A DNA stretch of 64,000 bases from Isoetes taiwanensis (taxonomy: Eukaryota > Streptophyta > Lycopodiopsida > Isoetales > Isoetaceae): assembly GCA_021234155.1 (NCBI GenBank), contig JAJEKV010000016.1, positions 18,040,698-18,104,697 of the forward strand, in the 5' to 3' direction. Numbering within the stretch: position 1 is the first letter of the stretch; each line of letters opens with the position of its first letter. This document shows, piece by piece, positions 33,128 through 43,449 of this stretch. The position numbers were made by a program, and so were the translations under genes. The notes under the pieces were generated by a model that saw only the letters and a program-made list of their open reading frames with translations, did no database searches and had not been told where the DNA came from.

Positions 33128-33810
33128 AATCCTTTCATTCTCCCCTTCATGTAATATTTCCTGATTGCAGCATTTCAGCATGTTCCTCAACTCTTCAAAT
33201 CTGCTTCCTGGCAATGCTTTAGTTAATAAATCAGCCAATTGATCCTTTGTACTGATGTATGTCAATTGTAGGAGTTTTTTCTCAACTACATCTCGAATAA
33301 AGTGAACTTCCATTTCTATGTGTTTAGATCTTTCATGCATAACAGGGTTCTTTGTCATAGCTATGCAGCTGGTGCTGTCACAATACATGACAGTAGGATG
33401 TGACTGATCAAACCCAAGCTCACTTATAAGCCTCCTTTCCCACAATATTTCTTTTGCTGCCAATGAGGCAGAATTGTATTCTGCTTCTGCACTTGAAAGT
33501 GCTATACTACTTTGTTTTTTTTTATTTCCAAGCAACTGGTGCTCCTCCCAAAAAGGTTACATATCCAGATGTAGATTTCCTTTGATCAAGATCCCCTCCC
33601 CAATCAGCATCACAGTATGCCTTTAAATTCAAATCACATGAGTTGTACATAATGCCATAATACATTGTACCTTTTAGATACCTGAGAATTCTCTTTGCTG
33701 CCATCCAATGAACTCGTCCAGGATTGTGATTGTACCTGCTAAGCAAATTAACTGCAAAGGCAATGTCTGGTCTTGTACAATTAGCTACATATGACAAGCA
33801 TCCAATAAGA
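33125..33810 (-). pseudogene. Copia A' partial pol: RNase H and end of RT
   Basis: Almost identical to 13565-14248. RNase H is open at 33125-33535 (SSIALSSAEAEYNSASLAAKEILWERR...LTKALPGSRF). The upstream RT end runs GCLSYVANCTRPDIAFAVNLLSRYNHNPGRVHWMAAKRILRYLKGT, in the frame 33522-34112. Both frames overlap at the same AAATA9 site that breaks copy A, here with nine A instead of ten. The homology stops abruptly at 33810/33811 and everything upstream in pol is absent. Confidence 0.93.
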
Positions 33811-33815
33811 GCGCC
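33811..33815. repeat. Target-site duplication GCGCC, right copy
   Basis: GCGCC sits exactly at the breakpoint of the A' internal region and matches 7048-7052 at the opposite end of the compound element. Confidence 0.65.
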
Positions 33816-34850
33816 TTGAGGAAGCTTTGTCCTGATGTAATCCGATAGCAGATCCGGCCATCCCACCGAGCATAGCGCAGCATAGCAGATCTGGCCATCC
33901 CGTCCACATATTCGTCTACGTCTGTTGGCATCGGCCCTTCTTCTGCAATCATCTTTTAAGTCAAGCCTTTCTTTCTGTGCTACTATTTGCGGAAGCATGC
34001 GAGGAGCTTGAAGAATGGTTGCTGAGAGAAAAGTTTGGAGCTTTGGGGTTTTAAGGTAGATTAAAAACAGATTAAGGCAGCGGGAAGGAGCGGGAAGCAA
34101 CTGCCGATTCAAAACAGATTAAGGCAACGATGCATTGTCTGCTATAGCTTTAGATTGCTTCCTTGCTTCATCGGATTTTGGTAAATTTCAAAGCTTTTTG
34201 TTTTTATTTTAATACATTTCAGATTTGTTACAGATTTGTTACATCTCTGTTTGCCTTGTATCTGATTTTTGTCTGGGCAATGGCAGAAGGTGTTGCATCG
34301 ATTTGTGCATCTGTGTCAAGTGTCCAATAAATTTAAAATATAATGCTCTTGTATTGAGTATGAAAACAAAGCATTTTTCCCCTTTTTTCTCTATGGATAA
34401 AACAGTGGAAACAATGGCAGTTGCAGCTACCCAAGCAGCCAATTGAATCCATTTTAAGTTATCTTGAAAAATCATCAGCAAACTACTCTCCCTGTTGAAT
34501 TGGGATACTAATGTCCCATGTTTTCAAGCATTTAAGACCAGGCTGAAACAAATGATGTCCAGTTTTTGTAAGAGCAATGTATTGCTTATAAATTGTCCAA
34601 TAGATTATTGATTATAAATTGTATTGCTCCAATTGATTATTGGTCTTGCAGTAATTCCAAATTGTCTTGGAATAGTATTCTGCAAATAATGTTGGTGGAC
34701 ACCTTGTTTTCTTTAGTTTAAGAAATTTTCTTAAGATTGTTACATTATGCCAAGAATGGGCTTAGTTGGGTTCGATTCCCAAATGGCTTTTTTAAAATAA
34801 ACAAGAGGAATAAGAATTCAACTATGGTTATTTAATATCATATTTTTTTT
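33816..34850. other. Gene-free right flank of the copia stack
   Basis: I see no gene. A short direct repeat of about 38 bp (ATAGCAGATC(C/T)GGCCATCCC) occurs at about 33844 and 33882. CAGATTAAGGCA occurs twice near 34070 and 34108. The ORFs at 34225-34446 and 34239-34481 have no recognisable domain. Confidence 0.5.
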
Positions 34851-34859
34851 AGAATGACG

Positions 34860-35630
34860 TGTAGTTCTTGTAAATTTTAAGAGAAGGCAGTGGATTGTTG
34901 TTTTTTCCATTTATTTGCAAAAATAACACTTGAAACAACTGCTGCTTTTAAAAAACGACACGCCAGTTTTCTATTAACTATATATCATATTGAGGAAAAA
35001 ACAACACTGGGAAACAACAACTAATTTTCAAAAGACTACATGTTAAGTTTTATTAAGAACTACATGTCTATTTTTTAAGAAAGCAACACTTGAAACCTAT
35101 AGTTAGTTTTCAAAAGCAACACATAAAACAACCGCTACTTTTAAAAAATGATATGTTAGTTTTTCTTATAACTACACCTGAAAATATTTATTTTTATAAA
35201 ATCACATATGAATTTTATGTAAAACAACACTTGAAAACAACATAGTAAACAAAAAAGTACAGAAAACTACGCGTTGTTTCTAGCAAAATCGGACAAAATT
35301 CTATACGTGTTTTTTCATTGTTGTCTTTTGCAAAACAACAGTTAAAAACAACATGTGGACCTTTAAGTTTTATTTAGAACCACATGTCTATTTTTTAGGA
35401 AAGCAACACCTGAAAACTACAGCTATGCTTAAAAAAGAACATGTAGAAACACATAATTCCTACGTGTAGATAATTTTGGCAATAGTCTACGCGTAGACTT
35501 TTAAAAAAAAAACTACGTGTCTGAAAGTTTGGCTAAAAACTACACGTAGTTTCTAGCAAATCCGGATAAAAAACAACACGTGGTTTTTTGATGTTGTTTT
35601 TTAGCAAAAACCACACTGAAGAACAACATG
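34860..35630. repeat. Degenerate ACAAC/ACTAC-rich repeat field
   Basis: Short related phrases recur every 30-60 bp: AACAACACTTGAAA, AACTACACGTAG, ACATGTCTATTTTTTA, AACAACATGTGGACC. ACACGTAGTTT and AACACGTGGTTTT form short palindromic pairs. It resembles in style, reversed, the satellite at 1-455, but a common origin is not certain. Confidence 0.55.
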
Positions 35631-35631
35631 T

Positions 35632-35878
35632 TATCTTCAGTACTACACAGGAACAAGGTAGGAGCCCCCTAGTACTAGGCTTTAGGAGGGAAGAGGTTGA
35701 GCGGGAATTCAAACGGAGTACTAATTCTCTTTTATGTCTATCCAAAGTTGTCATAGTTGTTTGATTTGAAAAATGCAAATATTTCCTATCTAGCCTACTG
35801 GGAGGCTTATAAATAAGGTTGTATACCATTATTTATTAATAAAATTTAAATATCTTGCCTTCCAAAAAAAAAAAAAAA
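35632..35878 (+). mobile_element. Short poly(A) retroposon (SINE-like or truncated LINE)
   Basis: A 247-bp insertion with a terminal A-run (about 17 A) and the 10-bp target duplication AACAACATGT at 35622-35631 and 35879-35888. The end before the tail reads TTTATTAATAAAATTTAAATATC, an AU-rich 3' end with an AATAAA signal. No clear A/B box was found, so a truncated LINE or a processed transcript is equally possible. Confidence 0.75.
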
Positions 35879-35916
35879 AACAACATGTGGACCCAGTATT
35901 GGGGTTGTTGTGTTTC

Positions 35917-36209
35917 GACCTAAAAGCTTTCTTAAACGTGTTTTTAAAAGTATAAAAGTTTGTAAATTGAGAAATTCTTATAATAGTTTTAAGTCAATCG
36001 CTTATTGAACCATCAGATTTCATTTGCAAATTATCAGGATTGCCAAATTTTAAATTTGTTAAATCATTAAAAATTAAAATTTTATATTCTGGAAATGTTT
36101 AATTCTAAATAAGTTCAAGTGAAAATTAGTCTGAAAAGTAATTTTGCATTTTTATAACCATTAAGGTCTTAACTTAAAGATAAACTTATATAATTAAAAC
36201 TAATAAAAA
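35917..36209 (+). repeat. Direct repeat, first copy (continues at 40343-40450)
   Basis: Bases 35917-36209 plus 40343-40450 match 41789-42190 almost base for base (TTTCGACCTAAAA... to ...AAGTTTTGTTGAAT), about 400 bp. The Helitron splits this copy. About 1.3 kb separates it from the second copy. The ends are not TG...CA, so an LTR role is not supported. Confidence 0.88.
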
Positions 36210-39200
36210 CTAGTTATAGTGCCCGGCGTTGCCGGGCTTTAGCAAATGTGGATTGTAGAAGGAAGTATGTGTTTTTCCATTTGTAGGCTCTAGGGCAGTG
36301 TCGTTGAATTAACATTTATAGGGTTTAAACCAGTTGGTGTTCATATTTGTAGAGGTCAAGTTGATGTTTTGATGAATATGTGTGAAATGGACTGGCATAA
36401 GGGTTTAAACATAATAGAAGAAGTAGAATATTGTATTGGAGATCATGTTGCTAGTTTGGTAGGTAATTATGTGGAGTTTATATTAAGTAACTTGTTAGTC
36501 AAGTAGGTGGGTTTTATTTTATTGAACTTTACAATAGTCACTTTATGTGCAAGGCATTTAGGTCCCCGATATGATTTCAATAGCTCAAGTTTTCGTGTAA
36601 GTTGTGGATAGGCGAGAGCACTAAATGTGAATTAGGGTGAAATCTTTCTGTAGAATAGTTTAAGTTGCTTTTAGAGTAATTTTTGCTGTTGAAATTGTCT
36701 AATGACAGTAGCATTGACGTTCGTTGAAGAGATCCGGCAAAGAATTAACGTTTTTGAACAGATCCGATGTTATGCCTGCGAAGAAGGCAACGATCTGCGA
36801 TGAACCTCCAGAGAACACAACGCTTTTCCTCTTTATTACTGCTATGCATTAACTAACATCTGAACCAAGAACTTTGGAGCACTTATAATGGTTTTTCTAT
36901 AGCATGCCATTTATAGCGAAACTTGTGAAGCATCACCATCTAGTGTTTATAACAAATATTAATTACCAACATCAATCAAGGCCACATTAGTAGCCAAGAT
37001 TAACCCAACTATGAGTTCCAAGGACAATGCAAAACAATCTCATGCACGTCCCAAGGACCATGGAAATTATTGTAAACTAACTGGCTAATTTAGCATTAAT
37101 ACCTATTGCTATAGTGATATAGTGAAACTAACTGGCTAATTTAGCATTAATACCTATTGCTATAGTGATATAGTGAAAGTTCCCAACTTCGATGTCTAAT
37201 GGGATTGCTTCCAAGTTTGCTCAAGTGTGTGACAAAGTTTTTTTTTTTTGGTGGGTAAAATGTGGTTCTCCTTAGACCCAACAAAATGTAACTGAGTCAC
37301 TCTAAACCTATGCTCTGCACATGTTTCTCGTATTGAGGGAAACATTTAATTTTCTTTTGTAAAATGAGGTTCTTGTCAGTCCAATAAAATGTAACCAAGT
37401 CACTCAAACCTATGTTCTCGACCATTTCAACTACAAACAGGTTTGCAAGATGGATTGAAGTAGCATGGTATATGGGATAGGTAAGGGTGATAGAGTTTTG
37501 GGCTCCATAACAGTATTGGGACGAAGAACATTTGATTCCTTACAGTAACGTCCTTGTGCGATGTTCCCATAGTAAATAAGTAATAAATTATTTGTGAGTA
37601 TAGTTTATGTTTGAAAGTAGGGTTTGAAATTGACATCGAAGGAGTACTTTGGGAGTACAACACATAGGACATTGCCTTTATTTAGATGGAGTGCTCGTAA
37701 AACCGAGTATTGAACTACATGTAGTTAGAAAGAAACCATAAATTTCTATGGGCAGCAAGATTATCGGTCACAATAGGCTCGTGAATTAGGTTGAACACGA
37801 TATAAAAGCATGCTTCCATTAGTCTTAAACTTCTCATTTGATGATGTACAATATCAAATTCCTTTGCTAATACGTTTATTTGTTTGTTTGGTCTTGCAAA
37901 CATGTATCAATAATATAATACATGTACTAATAGTATGTGACCCATAGCAGATATATAAGATATAAGGTTTTGCATCTCTGGGTCCATATTAAAAAGACAC
38001 TATACTACGCTGTCTTTCTCGTCCAAATCACCATAGACCTTGCAGGTACTAAGTTTGATAAGTATTCAATATTCTTCTCAGCTCTTTTGCATCCTCTTCA
38101 TGCCTTTGCCGGATATATCTTGGAGATTAAAAAAAGGCTTTAAAACCCGGAGATAATCTCATGTAATATGGTTGCAAGCTCGTCCTTGGATAAATGAAGA
38201 CCGTTTCATGTAATATGGTTGCAAGCTAGTCCTTGGATAAATGAAGACCGCCCCTTTGCTTCAACTTTTACTTGGACAGCAAAAATGAACCGAGTTATGG
38301 ACATTGTGCACAGTTTCAAAGCCACCAATTTTGGAGCTGTTGATATGTGGAGGCTTATTGACTCAAAAGGATAATTAGATGCTAGAGGAAACTTGACATA
38401 CCTTTTAGAAGCGTGAAAGGTTATATTATTGCTTGAACGCATATTTTATTAAGGTAACTTTTAAAGGGCTGATTTCAATTATCAAGGCAATTTTTGAAGG
38501 GTTAACTTCAAAGGGGAGCATCGGTAATGAGGCGCTTGATGCCGTGAGAACCAAAGAAATCAGACCACGTTAATCTGCATGAACAAAGACAAAAATGTTG
38601 GAAGAAACAGAGCATGCATATTTAGTGTCTCAATATGTAGCTTGCGGTGTGTAACGATCATATGCAAAAAGATCGAAATAAGCAACAGAAGTCCGGTATT
38701 TTTAACATCTAAAAGATGAAGTAATGACATAACTTAAGAGAGTGGCAAGAGGCTAATTATTATTTGCGTAAACATGGATAAGAAAGACTTTGAGCAAGAA
38801 TAATACGATTTACATTTACCCTATGATGGATTTAGCTTCAGCTTGTCGCCGATGTAGGTGGACATTTGATCAAATCCAATAGCGGGATTAATATAAACAC
38901 CGCATGCATAAACAGAGCATGATATTTATGAGTAAAGACTCTAAGACAAAACAAAACACCTTGTAATAACCTCAAAATGAACAAAGAAGCTTAAAAAATG
39001 GATCAACAAAGATGTGCAACCATTATTTAAAGAATCATTTGCCAAGATGTAGCTTGCATGTGCAAAGATCTTTAATGCCAAAAGATAGATAGAAGCAATA
39101 AAAGTTCAAATATATCTTAACGCCTAACAAATAAAGTGATGTCATACCTTAATCGAAAAAAGCAAGATACCATCGCAAGAAAAAACTGGAAATGGACACG

Positions 39201-40342
39201 AGAATGAATAAACATTCAACTATAACCAAGCGGTTTCATCAATTTATAACTACAAAGTTAAGGATGGTTTTCTATCAAGATGGCTCATCTTATTCGGGAG
39301 ATGTTTTAGTATGCATATATATATGTGAAGGGTCCTAAAGGCGGTTCGTAGTCGAAAAAGAAAAGGCCGGAGGATTAACATTAGGATACCGCAGAGCACC
39401 TCGGATATTGCGTAGGTAAAAACACAACCCATTCAAAAGCAAGTAAGAATAATGGGCAAGCAACCAAAGCAATCTGGGTAGAACAATTACAAAGTTTCAA
39501 AAATTCTCCCATTGCAAACCTTCATCCGAAAACAATGGCTAGACAGGGGAAAATGGTCTAACATGGAATAAAAGCTACGCAGGGGAAAAATCCGCCTAAT
39601 AGAGGCTACATAGGGAATGAAGCACCAACATTAAGAAAAACCATTTCAGGTACCTATTTACGGATCTGTTTTTCGCGGACGCTTTATTTCTTAGCTTCAG
39701 TCATAGCCGCTCCCAAACCTCCACTTTGCAAGAAATCCAAAATCTTATATATCATGCTACCAAAATGAGAAACATATTTGGCGATGGATCAACCACTTTG
39801 AAGACCGGCCCCTGCTCCTACGATTTCCTCATGTAACTTAACTAAAAAAAATGGTGGGAGGGAGGAGAATCCACCGCCATAACCTCTTAGGTTAGCAAAT
39901 TAACCGTAGCATCGGCCCCAAGTTCAGACCGCCTAATCGCTACGGAAAAAAGCGTCGCTCTCCTTAAAAAAAAACATTCTGACCACCGGAAAAGTAAGGA
40001 ATTACCCTGTCGATCCTCTTCTCCAAAATTGAAAGGGGGCAAATCTCGGATATGCATGCCGGATTCAAAAGGGCAAATCGAAAAGCCAAGATATAGAGAA
40101 ATAGAAATGTCCTCTATACTCCATCCGGTTCATCGTGGCATACGCATGCCGGATTGGAAGGGCCGAACTCAGAAATGGGCAAAATCGAAACCCAAATCAA
40201 TGCCCCTAGAAATTTTGCCAATTTTTGGCAAATCGGAATTATTTTCCGGCCGCCAAAACCCTTGAAACCTTAGGAAATCAAATTAAGGGAAAATTCTAAA
40301 AAAATTTCGGGACCCCGGAAAAACCAAATTTAAACAATAGGA
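36210..40342 (-). mobile_element. Non-autonomous Helitron, 4.1 kb
   Basis: On the minus strand it begins TCCTATTG (5' TC, at 40342) and ends CTAG (36213-36210), followed by T. A GC-rich hairpin (GCCCGGC-AAC-GCCGGGC, 36221-36237) lies 7 nt before CTAG, after ACTATAA. It is inserted between A and T. The empty site AAAAA|TTATAAC is preserved in the direct repeat at 42087/42088. These are the defining Helitron features. No Rep or helicase frame is present, and I recognise no captured gene. Inside are tandem duplications of about 51 bp (37078-37180), about 48 bp (38159-38253) and a looser one near 37250-37410. Confidence 0.88.
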
Positions 40343-40450
40343 TTATAACAATCAAGAAGAATTAAATATAATATATATATTCTTATAATAGAGTCCTTGA
40401 AGTGTTATCTGTTAAATCTGAATAAGTCTAAGTTTTGTTGAATATGTCAT

Positions 40451-41788
40451 AATTGCCAGACGAACCCCCTGCACCATCAGCACCTTCGATTACCTCAGCA
40501 CCTTCGATTTCCATCAGCACCTGATTTCCTCTGATTTCAGCGAGAAGTTTTTATGTATACTCTAATTGAACTGTAACAGAAGCAAGCACTAAACATTTTT
40601 TGTGAAAACAGGTTCAAACTTGGGCCAGAAAACATGGCTTTGAGGCTGCTTCTTCATACAGAATTGCCAAACTGGATAAAGCCATTCTTATAGAGAAAAA
40701 TGGACTTACGCTTTTTTTTGAAGGACAACAAATATTAGCTGGCCCTAAAAAATAATCAAATTTCCGTGTTCACACATCGCGTCCACTTTTTATGTCCTGT
40801 TCTGTTAATATGTCATACGTGGCTTTTATTTTTTTCATTACGTGGCTCTATTTTTTTCCCGTAAAAACTCTAATAAAGTAACTTTTCACGTCCTTGGAAA
40901 GACCTCGAAGTTTAGAGGGAAAATAATCTTTGCTTGTAGAGGAGGCTAATTCTGCAGTTGAGCAAGGTATAATGGACGGATCAGTCTGTAGCAGCGGCAG
41001 CAATCCCGCAGATGATTTTCCTTTCAAATTTGGTGACATTCAGACAGCAGATGTGGTGCTCATACTCGAATCAATGGAAGGTGAGAAATATACACCCTTG
41101 CATAGTGGCTTACGCTTGATATTAAAGTGGCAGGCAATAGTGTTGTTTTTAATAGCAATCAACTCCATAGCATCCTCGGGTATCAAGCCCAAATCAAGGG
41201 CATCCAAATGATCCAGGTGGAGCTCAAAATAACTGAAAGAGTCATAGCATCGAATACCTCCTTTGAGATTTTTGCCTTCAAGAATTATGCAGACAGGGGC
41301 TGCCGGATTAGAAAGTGCTCTTATGCTAGGAAAGAAACTTTCCCTATGCTTGTTACTGCAGCATTGAAAGGCGAATACCTTAAGATTTTTCTGTAAATAA
41401 CCCGTTACCTGGTTTTCTAGCGCCAATCTCCTTGCCTTCCGTGTTGGTTTTTTTAAATTATGGCATATTTAACAAAATTTAGACTATTCAAATCTAATAG
41501 ATATATACTTCAAGGAAAGATCAACAGTATTTTTAACTCTTATTGATTTTAACCATTTAATTTTCACTTTGATTTATTTAGAATGATCTAAAATAGATGC
41601 TATATAATTGAAATATTATTTTTTCAAAATAGGTAAAGAAAGTTTTAGATTTGGAACTAATTAAAGGATTATGTTTATCTGTAAACACATTGGATAATTT
41701 ATTATTGATTAAGTTTCAATATATTTTGTTTCATTAATTATAAAATATTCAATAGTTATTATTAAAATATTAACTTTATAATTTAATT
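40451..41788. other. Spacer between the two direct repeats; possible gene fragment
   Basis: Bases 40930-41400 are open for long stretches on both strands. The plus frame contains FPFKFGDIQTADVVLILESMEGEK, faintly like the start of a BTB/POZ domain. The minus frame (41040-41426) has DLGLIPEDAMELIAI. Neither is convincing. Bases 41430-41788 are AT-rich and empty. Confidence 0.35.
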
Positions 41789-42190
41789 GATTTCGACCTA
41801 AAAACTTTCTTAAACGTGTTTTTAAAAGTATAAAAGTTTGTAAATTGAGAAATTCTTATCATAGTTTTAAGTCAATCGCTTATTGAACCATCAGATTTCA
41901 TTTGCAAATTATCAGGATTGCCAAATTTTAAATTTGTTAAATCATTAAAAATTAAAATTTTATATTCTGGAAATGTTTAATTCTAAATAAGTTCAAGTGA
42001 AAATTAGTAAAAAAAATAATTTTGCATTTTTATAACCATTAAGGTCTTAAGTTAAAGATAAACTTATATAATTAAAACTCATAAAAATTATAACAATCAA
42101 GAAGAATTAAATAATATATATATTCTTATAATGGAGTCCTTGAAGTGTTATCTATTAAATCTGAATAAGTCTAAGTTTTGTTGAATTTGC
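41789..42190 (+). repeat. Direct repeat, second (uninterrupted) copy
   Basis: Uninterrupted counterpart of 35917-36209 plus 40343-40450. It ends just before the Harbinger-type transposase reading frame. Confidence 0.88.
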
Positions 42191-42203
42191 TGGCCATTCT
42201 ATT

Positions 42204-43449
42204 ATGGATCCAGTGAGTCTCGGCATGATTGGCATGCTTTTGCGGGCTCTTACAATCGGATTTGCCTTCCAAAGGTTCTGTTTGCAGCTTATTGAGATCA
42301 ACGAGCTTGAAGACCCAATGAATCTGGGTTTGATGTTAGCTGGATCTTGCAGGGTTAGAAGGCCACCTATAAGATTCTGGATTGCTCCAAGACAAAGAAC
42401 ACAGTGGGATAATATAGATAACCATGCATGGAATTGTCTGCCTTCTTTTGAAGATGATATGTGGCACCAATTTTACAGAATGAAAAGGGCCAGTTTTGAG
42501 AGACTAGTCGGTTTAGTTGTCCCCTATTTGAGCAGGACACGGGCTAAAATCAGGCCCCATGTTGATCCTAAGAACGCTGTTGCCATGGTTCTTTACTTTC
42601 CTGTCACATGGTGACATGCCTTTGCATGTGGGACAGAGATTTTATGTTAGCAAAGCTACAATGCAAAAATATACTAAGAAAATTACACTAGTATTGGCCT
42701 CAAAGACAATGCCTTACGAAAGGTTTGTTGCTATGCCTTCTGGAGCAAGACTAACTCAATGTATAAAGGAGTTTCATGATGCAACAAGATTGCCAAATGT
42801 TTATGGTGCTGTTGATGGGTCCCACATTTTTTTATGGAGGAAACCCAAAAAGAGTGACAAAGGTGATGACTATTACAGTCGACATAAAAGGCACTCATGT
42901 CTTTTGCAAGGTATTGTCACACACAGCAAGTTGTTTATAAATGTCTGCGTTACAAGAACTGGATCAGTCCATGACTCAAATCAGTTCAAGAAGAGTTCCA
43001 TATACAATAAAATTGCCTCCAAACTAATTTTGAAAGAACCAGTTGTAACCTTGAGTGGCAGAAAATTGAAGAAGGGTCAACCCACTAAAGTCCAAATCCA
43101 GGTTAACATTCCTCCACTTTTACTTGGTGATTCTGCATATGTTGCCAGACCCTTCCTTCTGAAAGTGTGTCCACCGAATCACGGTCCTTATCTCAAGTTT
43201 AATAAAAGGATTTGCAGAGGTAGAGCTTGTGTGGAAAATGGGTTTGGGATTGTCAAAGAGAAATTCAGAAATCTCAAACATCTGCCTGTGCATGTTGGAA
43301 AGGTCTCCAATATCATACATACAGCTTGTGTGCTTTGGAACTTTTGCATTATGGAAGACATGAGATGGGACATGTTGCCAATTGAAGAAGAGCCTGAATC
43401 AGTTTATTACTATAAAACTGAAGCTATGAACAAGAGTCTAAAAAAATAA
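42204..43449 (+). pseudogene. PIF/Harbinger (HARBI1-like) transposase, one frameshift
   Basis: DDE_Tnp_4-type transposases cut PIF/Harbinger elements and pair with a Myb-like partner. The N-terminal part (42204-42614) has the helix-rich DMWHQFYRMKRASFERLVGLVVPYLSR segment. The second frame (42559-43449) carries VYGAVDGSHI (first Asp, near 42805-42825), LLLGDSAYVARP (second Asp, near 43120-43150) and RACVENGFGIVKEKFRNLK (Glu, near 43230-43275). All three catalytic residues are kept. A single one-base shift near 42595-42610 separates the frames; ...MVLYF leads into LSHGDMPL. Length (about 410 codons) fits the family. No terminal repeats or Myb-like partner gene were found nearby. Confidence 0.9.

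Larger units (their letters stand above)
7053..33810 (-). mobile_element. Ty1/copia element A with partial tandem copy A'
   Basis: Minus-strand order is: partial pol A' (33810-33128), LTR (33127-32462), primer-binding site, gag, protease, integrase, reverse transcriptase, RNase H, polypurine tract, 3' LTR (13566-7053). Later insertions inflate it: the LINE at 7231-13060, copia B at 17109-31146 and a small retroposon at 31499-31973. By eye the two LTRs differ at six positions in 666 bp, all transitions, so the element is young. Gene order integrase before RT defines Ty1/copia. The compound end (LTR-internal-LTR-partial internal) flanked by GCGCC is unusual. Confidence 0.85.

Noticed and set aside
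40930-41211. BTB/POZ domain gene
   Set aside because: Only a short phrase resembles a BTB start; the core pattern does not continue and the opposite strand is equally open.
35917-42190. The direct repeats as LTRs of one retrotransposon
   Set aside because: Ends are not TG...CA, and no primer-binding site, polypurine tract or retroelement coding lies between them.
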